Below, piece after piece: positions 22,025 to 32,196 of a DNA stretch of 64,000 nucleotides. How positions within the stretch are numbered: the stretch's first letter is position 1; each line of letters begins with the position of its first letter. The DNA comes from Prorocentrum cordatum (taxonomy: Eukaryota > Sar > Dinophyceae > Prorocentrales > Prorocentraceae), in contig CAUYUJ010007269.1 of NCBI GenBank assembly GCA_963575745.1, positions 167,501 to 231,500 of the forward strand, read 5' to 3'. The notes below the pieces were generated by a model. That model saw only the letters and a list, made by a program, of their open reading frames with translations, had not been told where the DNA came from and did not search any database. The position numbers and the translations under genes are program-made.

Positions 22025-22360
22025 TAAGTGGACTTTGAGTGCACCGCCCAGCCCCAAGACAGGGCACCCGAACGGTCCAATATCCGAAGATGGCCCAAGA
22101 GGGCCCCAAGCGGGAAAGAAGGGCTCCGAATCAGCACACCACGACCCCCAGACGGCCCTCGGCGGAGGGGCAACGTCGGGGGGAAAGACCCGCTCGCTCC
22201 GGGGGGAGAAACACTGAGCTGGAACCGGCGATGCATCGCGGACGGATCGGCGATACGCCCCCGACAGAGCACCTCTTCGCTCCTGGGCAGGGGGGACCGT
22301 CCGGCCCCTGTCGGCGATAAGTGGGCGGCAGGGGGCCGATGCATCCCCCTCTGATAGGGG
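22025..22360. repeat. CCCAAGA patch and unassigned sequence
   Basis: 22040-22180 has CCCAAGACAGGGC, GAAGATGGCCCAAGAGGGCC words on the + strand like the other degenerate arrays. The rest is GC-rich without an exon. Confidence 0.5.
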
Positions 22361-22459
22361 GCAAACAGACCTACCTCGCTTTTGACCACCCTCGCTTCCA
22401 AGAGACACCAAGCGATGCCAAACTACGTCCTGTACTGGTCAGGCCGCTTGGCGAGGAGG
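22361..22459. repeat. Dispersed ~99 bp repeat, copy 2
   Basis: GCAAACAGACCTACCTCGCT through GGCCGCTTGGCGAGGA matches 5038-5136 over its whole length. Both copies contain CCAAGCGATGCCAAACTACG. Confidence 0.8.
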
Positions 22460-22695
22460 CGCGTGGTATGACTTGGTTTTGCCTGGAAGCGAAAGCGGGG
22501 TAGGTAATTCACGCTCTGATCTGAGTCTGTCTCCCTCTGACGTTGCCCCTGAAACCAGGGGGGCAAGGGAAACATGGTGCAAGAACACCCTCTCGCCTGC
22601 GAAACACGGGTGCATCGCATAAGCGGGCTCTGAGTGATGAGTCGGAGGCAGCGGAGGGGCAGGCAGGAGCGGGAAGCGAGCCTGCCTGCCTGTGC

Positions 22696-23589
22696 TCACG
22701 CGCAGCGTTCCGTATCGCCTCGGGCGTCCAAAGCGTCCCTGAGGAGATCGCCATGGCCCGTCTCAGAGAGCCCCTGTGGCCAACCTCTGAAGACTTCTGG
22801 CGGCCGCTGCGGCCGCTTCGGGTCCTTCGAGTCGTTCTGGCCATAAGAGATTAACTCAGAAGCTAGCGTGTCGAACTGAGCCTTCAAGACGCGCCGAACA
22901 TAGGCGAGGCAAGCATCCGGGTGATGGTCGGAAGGCTCGACTCCGCTCAGCCCACCGAGCTGGCCCGCTGGCTGTCCCTGTGAAAGGTTTCCTTCGAGGA
23001 TTCCATGCAGGATGCCCATGGGCTTCTCTGGCAACTGGCCCTCAGGCCGGATGTGATGCCTGCCCTGCACAGGAGAGCGGGCTTCCAAGGCAGGACGCGC
23101 CGACGGCAAAACATTCTGAATATGGAGGCCGTCCAGCGGATAGCCCCTGGAGAGGTTGTGCAACTTGCCTTGAACAGGAACCTGGGCGTCCATGGCAGCA
23201 CTCCTAGACGCCTCCGCACCAGGGCTGTGGAGGCCAAGCGGCCGACCGCACAGAGTCACCAGCGCATCGTGGTAGATCGCGGTCCATGCCATCAATGCAC
23301 ACGAAAACACCCACATGCACGGCCGCGAAGAGAATGACCCGTGCAGCATCATTTCGAGCCTCGCGGGGTCGCGTGGGCGGGACTCCCACCGCGCTGGGGC
23401 CTCCTGCTGAGAGCCGCCTTCATGAACCCAAAGGCACGATGGCCAAAAAAGCTTGAGGAAAAAAAAACGTGTGCCACGACATGAGCACCGAAGAACTGAC
23501 CGCGTAGGAAACATCCGTGCAGCCGGGGCTCTCTTGCAGACGCGTCCAGAGGAAGACTCGGAGGGGACAGGGGCATCTGCGATATCCAC
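22696..23589 (-). CDS. Long open frame, unrecognised
   Basis: 297 open codons on the minus strand through non-repetitive sequence. The segment SDHHPDACLAYVRRVLKAQF, then DTLASELISYGQNDSKD, looks protein-like, and CMWVFSCALMAWTAIYHDAL could be a hydrophobic helix. No family is recognised, and GC-rich DNA yields such frames by chance. May be an exon; borders unknown. Confidence 0.25.
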   Translation of the reverse strand: MDIADAPVPSESSSGRVCKRAPAARMFPTRSVLRCSCRGTRFFFLKLFWPSCLWVHEGGSQQEAPARWESRPRDPARLEMMLHGSFSSRPCMWVFSCALMAWTAIYHDALVTLCGRPLGLHSPGAEASRSAAMDAQVPVQGKLHNLSRGYPLDGLHIQNVLPSARPALEARSPVQGRHHIRPEGQLPEKPMGILHGILEGNLSQGQPAGQLGGLSGVEPSDHHPDACLAYVRRVLKAQFDTLASELISYGQNDSKDPKRPQRPPEVFRGWPQGLSETGHGDLLRDALDARGDTERCA

Positions 23590-23639
23590 GTAGAGGGTGA
23601 CACACCAGTCTCATGGGGGTCGGAACCGCTCTTCCTTCA

Positions 23640-23870
23640 CATAGATTTGGACGCCCGAAATGGGTACGGGAAAAATGGGTACCATGCCCAACAGCAAATG
23701 TTGTCCCAAATCAACAGCGGCCGCTGTTGGGCAGGCGGCATTCTGTCTCAAATGGACACAGGCCGCGGCGGCGTGGACAACGAGTCCTGTTCAGAACGAA
23801 CAAGATCCGCTGTTGGGCATCGCGGGCCATTCTCCCCGTGCCCATCTCGTTCGTGCAGAATAGAAAGAGA
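23640..23870. repeat. Dispersed repeat shared with 53.75 kb
   Basis: ATGCCCAACAGCAAATGTTG at about 23686, followed by ACAGCGGCCGCTGTTGGGCA and GGCATTCTGTCT, matches 53760-53865 (ATGCCCAACAGCACATGTTG; GACAGCCACCGCTGTTGGGT; GGCCTTCTGTCT). Inside this copy CAACAGCGGCCGCTGTTG is an 18 bp perfect palindrome. Confidence 0.72.
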
Positions 23871-23871
23871 G

Positions 23872-23875
23872 GAGA

Positions 23876-23913
<38 letters not shown>

Positions 23914-23914
23914 A
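23872..23914. repeat. (GA)n microsatellite
   Basis: About 20 GA dinucleotides. Confidence 0.95.
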
Positions 23915-24041
23915 GGAGCACCTGGATGGCTGCTGCGCCACGCAAGGCCGCGCCGCGAAGAGCCGATGCGATACAAACGGGATGCCACCCGGAGCGCTCG
24001 GCCAGGAGGGCGCACAGCCTGGAGCACCCACACCCTTAGAT

Positions 24042-24235
24042 TTCAGTCGGGCCTGTCCCCCCACAGGAGGATTTTCGATGTAAAATAAACCAGCACCCCA
24101 AACATACCCCCAAAGGCAGCAAAAATACCTCAAAAATAGTCCCCAGACTGTGTTTGGACTATTTGTTTTTACTATCTTTGGGGTATTTTTATTTTTCGTC
24201 GAAAATCCCCCTCTAGGGGGACAGGCCCGACTTAA
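24042..24235. mobile_element. Short TIR element, family A, copy 3
   Basis: 194 bp. Starts TTCAGTCGGGCCTGTCCCCC and ends CAGGCCCGACTTAA. Flanked by CCTTAGAT (24034-24041) and CCTTATAT (24236-24243), an 8 bp duplication with one difference. The interior has CATACCCCCAAA and TTTGGGGTATTTTT arms that also pair, so most of the element can fold on itself. Confidence 0.9.
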
Positions 24236-24243
24236 CCTTATAT

Positions 24244-24750
24244 GTTCTTAAACCAGCTGGGAGCTTGTTTTTACCGTTTTCAAGATCCATGCGTTGTCCT
24301 GCAACACCAACGTAAAAACAAAAAAAATATAAAAACATCACAACATTCAACACGGAACAATAAACGCCCCCAGCGTGTCTGAGAACAACCAGGCTCACGC
24401 CCACGTCGCCGCCGCGTCGAAGCGCGTGAATGTGAAGCACAGACTGGCAGACGGTGGAGAACGCGACGGGCAGCTGCGGAAACAGATCTGGGACACCTGG
24501 ACTTTTTCAGGGGCAAGAGCTTCGTTCTGAGACGTCCCCCGACGGTCTCCCGGGAGGGCCCTCCAAGCGCGAGGAAGCATCCTCAGGATCCCCCCATCCA
24601 GGGCCGCATCTCATGGCAACCCTCAAAACCTCATGGCGACTCTCATAAAAGCGACTCCCAGGACTTTGCCGTGGTCCGTTTCGACAAAAAAATATGCGAA
24701 GGAAATTCAAATCGTGACGACGAAGAAAACCTGAGGCCCCACAAACCGGC
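24244..24750. other. Unassigned
   Basis: 24300-24350 is A-rich. 24450-24610 has an open minus frame of plausible composition, but no domain or clear splice sites. Confidence 0.3.
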
Positions 24751-24751
24751 G

Positions 24752-24963
24752 AAGCCACAGAACCTAGATCCTGGAACCCCAAACCTTCTTCATGCCGAAC
24801 CCCAGCGTCCGGGACCCCTTTGGCCACATCCATGTTGATGCCGGTGAGGATGCAGAACGTCAGCACACACAAAGTCCAGACTACGACAACGGCGACGGGG
24901 CACCGCTGGACGCGCAGCACGATCGACACCGGGAGCCTGCCCAAGCCGGCAATTCTTTCTCGC
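24752..24963 (-). CDS. Exon candidate with one transmembrane helix
   Basis: On the minus strand a pyrimidine-rich tract ending TTCCAG (about 24969-24964) precedes an open stretch encoding KSCRGQRERIAGLGRLPVSI, then CPVAVVVVWTLCVLTFCILT (a strong hydrophobic helix), then GINMDVAKGVPDAGVRHEEG. It runs to TTCCAG|GATCTAGG, which could be a GA-type donor of the kind known in dinoflagellates. Unknown membrane protein; neighbouring exons not identified. Confidence 0.4.
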
Positions 24964-25240
24964 TGTCCCCGGCAGCTCTTCTGGAAGGGGGAGGAAGGAG
25001 GCGATAGGAAGGAGAGGGACATGGCTACTGTAGGGGGCGCCGCGGGGGGCGTAGGCGGGACTTGAGGGAGGGCGGAACGAGGATGGGGCAGGGGGAGTGG
25101 AGACAGGGAGAGAGAGGGGAGGGGAGGGCAAGGAGAGAAGGGATAGGTGAGGTGAGGGGTGAAGGGAAACGGGAGGACGCCAACAAACGTTAACTGCCTG
25201 ATAAACCACCCGCCTGGTGATGAGCAGGTCAGAGCGTTGA
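24964..25240. other. Unassigned, purine-rich
   Basis: GGGAGG and GGAGAGAG words dominate 25060-25170. It includes the pyrimidine tract (minus strand) ahead of the exon candidate. Confidence 0.4.
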
Positions 25241-25670
25241 AAAACTTACATGTCGTTTTACATGTCGATTGCCATCGAATTTGCATGTTGATGTGCGTTT
25301 CCATTGCACTTGAACTCACGTTTCCATCACACTTGAGTTAAATTTCAATGTCCAATCCGATTGCAAGTCGATTTAGAATATGCGTAGTACTTGACGGTAG
25401 AATTCGATGCTCATGTCGGTGTGCATGCAAAAGTAACCTCTGATTCGAATGACGATGTACATTCCAAACTGGATGTCGATGGATCTGCAGAAATTGTCGA
25501 GTTTCAATGTGATGTGCATATCGTTCGAAATTACATATCCATACATATGCGAAGTCTGAATTCGATTTGCATGTAGAATTGAATTAGGTTTACAAACATG
25601 TGCGATTCGTTGTCCATGCGTATCGCACTCCGATCCCGACTATGAGTTATACTTGTACTTGCCATTCGAT
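25240..25670. repeat. Degenerate CGATGTGCATTCGAATT repeat
   Basis: Irregularly spaced variants of GCATGTCGATTTGCAT, GATGTGCATTTCGAA and CGAATTTGCATGTTGATG. Comparable words recur at 49.8-50.06 kb. Confidence 0.6.
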
Positions 25671-25799
25671 TAACCAGAGCAAACGTTTCAAAATTCCCCC
25701 CCCCCCCCTGGAGCCTTAAAACAACTGATATGTGCAGGCTACTACAAAACCAGCCGCCAGAACTGATTGTTTGAACGTCTGCCCCCCCCAACAATTTTT

Positions 25800-25860
25800 C
25801 TGCCGTCGCCGTCTCGTCGTCGTCACCGCCGTCGTCGTCGTCGTCGTCGTCATCTGTCGT

Positions 25861-25900
<40 letters not shown>

Positions 25901-26669
25901 CTACACCGGGCCTACGCCCCCCCCCCCCTAGGGCATCCGCAGTGTGTAGTCGTCGTCGTCGTCGCCGTTGGCTACGGCAGCGCGGGGGCATACGCAACAA
26001 CACCCCTCCCCCCATGGGGCATCCGCCCGCAACGCGTCGTCGTTGTCGACTAAAGCGGGCCCGCGCCCCCCGCCATACCCCCGTAGGGCATCCGCAGTGC
26101 GTCGTCGCGGTCGCCTCCATCGTCGTCGTCGTCGCCATCGCCCACGGCGTACGGTGGCCCTGCGGCCCCCCCCCCCCACAGGGCATCCGCAGTGCCCCCA
26201 CCCCACAGGGCATCCGCAATGCCTTGTCGTCGTCGCCGTCGTCGTCGTCCCTCGTCGTCGTCCTCGTTTTCGTCCTCGTCCTCGTCGTCGTCGTCGTCGA
26301 TGACTATGGTGGGCCTACGCAACCCCCCCCAAAAGGCATCCGTCGTGAGTCGTCGTTTTCGTCGTCGTCGTCGCCGTCGTCGTCGTCCTCCTTATCCTCG
26401 TTCCTCGTCGTCGTCCGTCGTCGTCGTCGTCACCGTCGTCGTCGGTCATCGCGAGCTTCGTCGTCGTCGTCGTCGTCGTCGACTACAGCGGGCCTGCTCG
26501 CCCCCCCCCCAAAGAGCATCCGCAGTGCGTCGCCGTCCGTCGTCGGCGTCGTCGCCGTCGTCGCCCGTCGTCGCCGTCCTCGTGCTCGTCCTCGTCCTCG
26601 ACCTTGTCGTCGTCGTCGTCGTCCTCGTCCTTGTCCTCGTCCTTGTCCTCGTCGTCGTTGTCGTCGTCG

Positions 26670-26708
<39 letters not shown>

Positions 26709-26765
26709 TCGTTGCTGTCGTCGTCGTCCGTCCGTCTGGTCGGCGCAGTCGCCCTCGCGGACGAC
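25800..26765. repeat. CGT-trinucleotide composite satellite
   Basis: Long CGTCGTCGT runs alternate with a short cassette ending AGGGCATCCGCAGTGCGTCG, usually preceded by a GGGCCTRCGCCCCCCCCC stretch. The cassette word recurs near 25930, 26015, 26085, 26178, 26208, 26333 and 26513. Very long valine-, serine-, arginine- or aspartate-rich frames in all six frames are artefacts. Confidence 0.92.
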
Positions 26766-26772
26766 CGCGAAG

Positions 26773-26840
26773 ACTGGAGGAGGAGGAGGAGGAGGAGGAG
26801 GAGGAGGAGGAGGAGGAGGAGGGGGAGGAAGAGGGGGAGG
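26773..26840. repeat. (GGA)n tract
   Basis: Uninterrupted GGAGGA run closing the CGT satellite. Confidence 0.95.
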
Positions 26841-27714
26841 AGTTGTAAAGGGCATCGGTTGCACACAATTAAATGGCCACGGGGCCCGCCACATGCCCTG
26901 CCGGAGGCGCGGCCTTCTGTATTTCTTACATGTAATGAGTTACACGTTTTCGTGTGTTTTTTACGCTGACGTTCACACGAATGCGAGAACCTGTGCTGCC
27001 AATGGGTCTTGACCACAGTGCACAAAGCGCTTTTGCAGGATCGAGCTTCAACTGGAGATGTAGATAGGCGGGGGCACGTGAGGGCGGAGGTGGAAGAGGG
27101 CTGCACTGGATAGGTGGAGGCGTGATGTTGGAGACGAATGGGTGGAGCGGGATAAGTTGGAGGTCGGGGTGAAAGAGTGGAGGCGAGAGGAAGTGGTAAA
27201 GGCCCTTGAGAGGAGGTGGAGGGAAGGATACGGGAAGGTGGCCTCAGTGACATTACTTCATTCCTGGACGAACTGTCGGGGCAGCAGCAGGATTCAGACG
27301 TCCAATCGCTATGATTCCCACCGTCGTTTACCTACCTGCTGCTGCTGCTGCAGCTTCTTGGCTGCTTGCTTCACTACCTACCGCTGAGCTCTGTGCACGC
27401 TGGTGCCAAGCTAGGGCGGTCTGGAGGGCGACGGAAAACCTGAAGGATGGAGGGTGGTAAAATAATGGGGAGGATAGCGGGGGATGGAAGGTGGACTTTA
27501 GGGCGGGATCTGGAGGATGAGAGGACATAGGATAAGTTCGGGGACGAGGGGCTCTCCAGCCGCTGGCACTAAAATGAACTCCTTGAGAGATGCTGAGCCG
27601 AAGCAGTAATATGGTTAGATCCCGGCTGAGCTCTAGGTATTCCCGCACACTACCCACACACATCTGCAATAATGACACGTCTTACGTCTTACCTAACTAA
27701 CTTAAGAACGGTTC
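26841..27714. other. Unassigned, 3' side of gene 1
   Basis: No exon supported. 27060-27240 is purine-rich (GGAGG words). A (CTG)n-like CTGCTGCTGCTG run lies at 27338-27352. Any polyadenylation signal of gene 1 would be here; none was recognised. Confidence 0.4.
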
Positions 27715-30416
27715 CTACTTCGGCTCTGCTTTACATTTCTTCAAAGGGGGCGCCAAGGCCAGAGGCTTGGCAGGCGCCTTCTTGGCCTTGGTCTGCTCAC
27801 TGACAGGCGCCCCTGTCGCGCTGGCGACAGCTGCGTCGCCGCCCTCGGCGGCCTGGGCGATGCCCATCGCCTCGCGCAGCTTCTGGGGCAAGTCGCTCTT
27901 CTGCACCCCCAGCCTCTCGAAGAAGAATTTCTTCGACTCTAGCTTGCCGACGCCCGTGAGGGTGGAGTTGGCGAGCACGATGGCGCCCGCCAGGATTGCG
28001 CTCTCCTTCGCAACCGTTCTGATCCAATCCATGCTCGCTATGACCTGGTCCAGCGTCTTCAGCTGGTCATCGTTCAGCCAGTGGAGGGACGTGCGGGAGC
28101 TCTGCAGCTCACCGAAGATGCGCTCGGCATGGGGCAGGTTCTGCACGCACGCGGCAACACTCTTCATCTCTGCGTCCCTCACTGGGTCTTTCTGGCTCGA
28201 GCTCAACCACAGTTTCTTCTCGCCGTATCTTCTCTCCGCCCTCGCCGTATTTCAAAAGGAACGCGTCCGATGGGGCCATGTTCACACTCTCCACCGCTTT
28301 GTTGAACGTATCTGACCACTCGGCGATCAGTTGCACCTTCCACGCGGCCAGCTCGCCCTTAGACGAGATTGGCTCCGCCATGCTGGAGTAGGACGCCAAG
28401 GCGTTGTCAACTGGACGGTGCCGATCACATTGCCAGACAGCTTGGACTCCATGACCTTCTTGACCTGGAAGTAGGCCTGCATCGACTCGACGAGAGGTCG
28501 AATGCCAGGAGGCAGGGGCCCACTCCGATCGGTTGCCGTCTGGAGGAACTTCGGAGTCGCCATGCAGCAGTTCTCGGACGCTGCCACCTGCTTGACAAGG
28601 CTCATGATCGGAGTGCTGATCGGGCATGTCGAGATGGACGCGTTGAATGACTCGAAGCCTGCCGCCCAGCTGCTCATGTCGGCGAGTTGCGGCGCGCATG
28701 TAATGGCACCTTCTCGCAACCAAAGGTCGCTCCACATAGATATCACGCTCTCCATGGGCTTACTCGAAGATCACATCTTCGTCTCGTTTGCGTCGACGAC
28801 TAGCTCGGCCCGAAGCTTCGCCTCCTGGACTACCGCCCTCTCCGGCACCCCGATCTCGAACTTTAGGATTATCTTCGCAATCCCGGAGAAGAGCCTGAAA
28901 CAGTCGGCGTCCGATGCCATCCCGCTGGTGTCCCCCGCGCAACAAGCGGACACGGCATAGACGTTCTCGAGATTGTCCGAAAAGCGGTCGTAGTAGGCCA
29001 GGATCTCCGTCATTGCATTGCCAAGCGCCGCCAAAAGCTCGTTCTTCAAAGAGATGAGGGTGGATGCTTCCTGAGAGGCCTTCTCATCGTCGAGGCTGTC
29101 CATGCATTTAGCAAAAGTGTCGATATCCTTAAGCCTGCCACCAGTATCCATGACGGTCCTGCTGACTATCTCGAATAACTTCTCGACTGAGGCCCCATTG
29201 TCCCCGCTGGTGAACGTCTTGATCTCGGCGCAAATCGTGATCATCATCTGTTGGACGGTGGAGTCGAGAGCAACACCTTCCGATGTGCCAGCGAATTCAG
29301 CGAAGGGCGTTCGTTCCCACGCTGCGCGAGCCCAGTTGGTACTCCCAGCCCCAACCCTGATGAGACACCGCAGTCGATTGCTCAGCTTCTCTTTGTTCGC
29401 GTGCACCCTCAGCGCCTCGACCCGCAAGTCCCGAGGCAACTTCTCCTTCGCATCGACGGCCAGCACCTTCCCGAAAAAGCGCACGGCATTCAGGTCGGCC
29501 ATGACAAGAGGCAACCATCCCGTGGAAGGATCTATCTTGGCGCTGTCGATGTTCAGGGCGTTGATGTCACATTCGCCGATGATCCCGTCGCACGCGGCCA
29601 TGAGCGCCGAAAACTCCCCCTTGGATATTCGCTTCAGGGCTTTATCGACGAATGATTGAATAAGATTATGCTGGCAATTCGCAAGGAACTCGTCGTCGTC
29701 GCCGATGCCGATGCTTCCGAACGTCGCCACTGAAAGGTGCGAGCTGCTGTCACCACTGTGGTACTTCGCCATCTTCAGGGCCAGCGCGTGGGAGGCGGGG
29801 TCCGTCTGCCCCAGCAGAGCGCAGCAAATTGTGGAGGCCATATTAGACTGCAGGGGGACGTCGGCTTGCTTCAGGACGTTCACTAGAACTTTGGGGACCT
29901 CCGTCGATATGGCCACCTCTGGGGACCTCTTCAGCTTCTCGAAGCAATCTCTCGTCTCCTCAAGTCGCACTCCAGTCCTGAACAACTGGTCCGAAACTTC
30001 TGCCGACTCGTCGACCATCGAACTCCCGACCTTGTTCGCCTTGGCGGTCAACCTGGGGGAGCGGGGCTGAGCGGGGAAAGGTTGAGGAATGCGGAGGAAG
30101 ATATAGAGGACAAGGAGGGGGGTATGAGGATGAGGATAAGGAGGACGACGAGGATGAGATACGGACAATGAGAAGAGGACAATGAGGAGGAGGATAAAGA
30201 GAGGGGATAGGGAGGAGAGGATAATTTATTAGAGGAGGAGGACAAGGAGGAGGATGATATAGAGGACAATGATGGTTTTATAAGGGCGAGGAGCCAGGGG
30301 CATAAGGTTAGGATGGGAGGTGAAAGGATAAGGATGACGAGGACAGAGGACATGAAGGAGCAGGATCAAGGGTGAGGAGGAGAGGACGAGGCGGAGATAG
30401 AGCAAGCAAGCAAGCA

Positions 30417-30562
30417 ATTACCCATGGAGTCCTGGTGCAGCAGTGCAGCAGTCTGACGTTAAGTTACCGACACGAGTCAACTGACCACCTGTTTTTGTGT
30501 CTGGCGGCAAGGGCCCCCACGGCCAGAACAATATCCCCGCGGAAAGGCAGCCAACGCACAGG
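30417..30562 (+). repeat. Intronic repeat family E, copy a
   Basis: CCCATGGAGTCCTGGTGCAG to AAAGGCAGCCAACGCACAGG, with CGGCAAGGGCCCCCACGGCC near the middle, preceded by GCAAGCAAGCAAGCAA. Related copies: 30597-30744, 46790-46975 (opposite orientation) and 47100-47215. Confidence 0.82.
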
Positions 30563-30596
30563 TGGATATAGAGCAAGCGATGCAAGCAAGCAAGCA

Positions 30597-30744
30597 AGCA
30601 ATCACCCATGGAGTTCTGGCGCAAAGCAGCGGTCTGACGTAAAAACGCTACCGTTGCGACTAATCGGACCACATGTTTTGTTTCTGGCCGCAAAGGCCCT
30701 TACGGCCGAAACAAGCCCCACGGAAAGGCAGCCAACACACAGGT
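30597..30744 (+). repeat. Intronic repeat family E, copy b
   Basis: Starts CAATCACCCATGGAGTTCTG, contains CAAAGGCCCTTACGGCCGAA, ends GGCAGCCAACACACAGGTGG. Preceded by GCAAGCAAGCAAGCAAGCAA, as is copy a. About 75-80% like copy a by eye. Confidence 0.82.
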
Positions 30745-30759
30745 GGAGAGGGCAAGGAA

Positions 30760-30760
30760 C

Positions 30761-30820
<60 letters not shown>
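30760..30820. repeat. (GA)n microsatellite
   Basis: About 29 GA dinucleotides inside the gene 1 intron. Confidence 0.95.
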
Positions 30821-32196
30821 GCAGTGAGGAGGAGGAAGAGATAAAGGTGACAGGTAGGAGATGATGAGGCTAAGGACGAGGACGAAGAGGAGGATGTGGT
30901 AGAGGGGGAGGACGAGGTTACAACCTCGTGAGCAAGTTCTCGAAGTCGCGCTGCCTGTACCTCTTGTTCCACAGGTTCGCCACCGTCCACGTGGTCTCGA
31001 CATCGTCGAGGACGGCCTTGCCCGACTCCACCAACGTCTCTGGAGGCCCCCCTCTGCGTCTTCCTCGAGCTCGGCGCGTCCTTGGCATCCTTGGCATTCC
31101 TGGCGGGCGGCATCGGCGTACCATGTCCACTCCGAGGAGACCCAGGCGCCTCGCTCGCGCTCTCGCCGAAGGCGCTGGCCGTCATGCTGAAAGGCCTCTT
31201 GCGCGAGGCGCCTTCGCCGCTGCTGATGGACTGGACGTCGAAGTTGCCACCTGCTTCGCTGCGAGCAGAACCAGCGCCCGAAGCGGAGGAGGGCAAGATG
31301 GAGAGATCCTGCGATTGGCACTGCGACTGCGAGCCACCACGCGATGCCTGAGGCGGCGGCGCAAGCATCGGGGCAATTCCGTTGTCGGTTGAGAGGGTGC
31401 CCTCCTCCGCGTCGTGCTCGGCAGCAGACGTGACGTCGTGGAAGCCCTCCTTGCTCCGCATGTCCGCGCTGTCCTCCAAACCCTGGTCGACGGCTGACTG
31501 CAGGTCGTCGTGACCCTCCTCACGAATGATCCCAGAGCTCCTCGCGAGTCCCTTGCGAAACTTGCACCTAGCTCCTGGTCGTTTCTCAACTACGAAGACG
31601 CCGAACTCGTTTGTCTCGCCCATCCCAGTCTCGAAGCCTAGCCTTTCGTTGATGTACTTCACGGCCTCCTCCTGAGACGAGAACTGCAAGTTTCGGTCTC
31701 TGCAGAAGCCCCTCAGCTCACAGAGCTCGCCCTCGACAAAGGCCTCCGAGAAGTCCTTCCTCTCTTGAACCGTCTGGAGCTGCGCGTTCACCGCGTCGGT
31801 CATCTGGCACTCGTTCCTCCCTGATGCGCGATCCTCTCGCAACCTCTCGTGTCGAGCGTTTTCAGCTGGATCTTTCTTCTTCTGGATGATCTGTTGGGCA
31901 GTGGTGCCCTTGGCGTAGTACTTCTGCCGCACGTACAAGCAGTGGCCGCACTCCGTCCCCATGGGCGTCTTGATCTTAGTCGTGGCGCAGACCTCAGCCT
32001 TGGGCCAATAGAGGTAGGTCCCAGGCGGGCAATGCCGATCAAACCCGTGCGTGTTCTGCCCACACGTGTCGCAGTCCCTGGGGCGCGACTGGAGGTTAGG
32101 GTGGTCGGCTCCGTCCTTCTGCTTCTTCGCCTCCCTGCTGTGCGCAGCCTGCTTCTTGCCGCTCCCCGCCGGAAACTTCTTGCCCTGGGGCGGCAT

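Larger units (their letters stand above)
30053..30924 (-). other. Intron of gene 1, bounded by AGGTTG direct repeats
   Basis: 872 bases from GTTGTAAC to CTCCCCCAG on the minus strand. AGGTTG is present at both borders (30926-30921 and 30054-30049), so the intron could have arisen by insertion with a 6-base target duplication. It contains a GA-rich half, a (GA)n run and two copies of the intronic repeat described next. Splicing preserves the reading frame exactly. Confidence 0.75.
27715..32196 (-). pseudogene. Gene 1: unrecognised two-exon gene with Cys-rich N-terminus, carrying breaks
   Basis: Start chosen at ATG 32196 (MPPQGKKFPAGSGKK), where coding composition begins. Residues about 42-86 hold a Cys cluster (C42, C45, C56, C70, C83, C86; CX2C at both ends), likely metal-binding. 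A Ser-rich, low-complexity centre follows. Exon 1 (to 30925) joins exon 2 (from 30052) across a GT-AG intron with the frame kept (..ENLLTR|LTAKANK..). Exon 2 is a long, mostly helical region (VLVNVLKQADVPLQSNMAST; TLISLKNELLAALGNAMTEI) with a basic Lys-rich tail ending at 27715. Breaks: one extra C in the 31047-31052 run, an in-frame TGA at 28771-28773, a shift near 28415, and a 22-base duplication (CTCGCCGTA at 28219 and 28241). Sequence is open and same-frame after the TGA. I do not recognise the family. It may be a multicopy or transposon-linked dinoflagellate gene, and some breaks may be assembly errors. Confidence 0.72.

Noticed and set aside
25732-27012. Long Val/Ser/Arg/Pro-rich frame on the plus strand
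   Set aside because: It follows CGT trinucleotides and a GGA run in every frame; no non-repeat coding segment.
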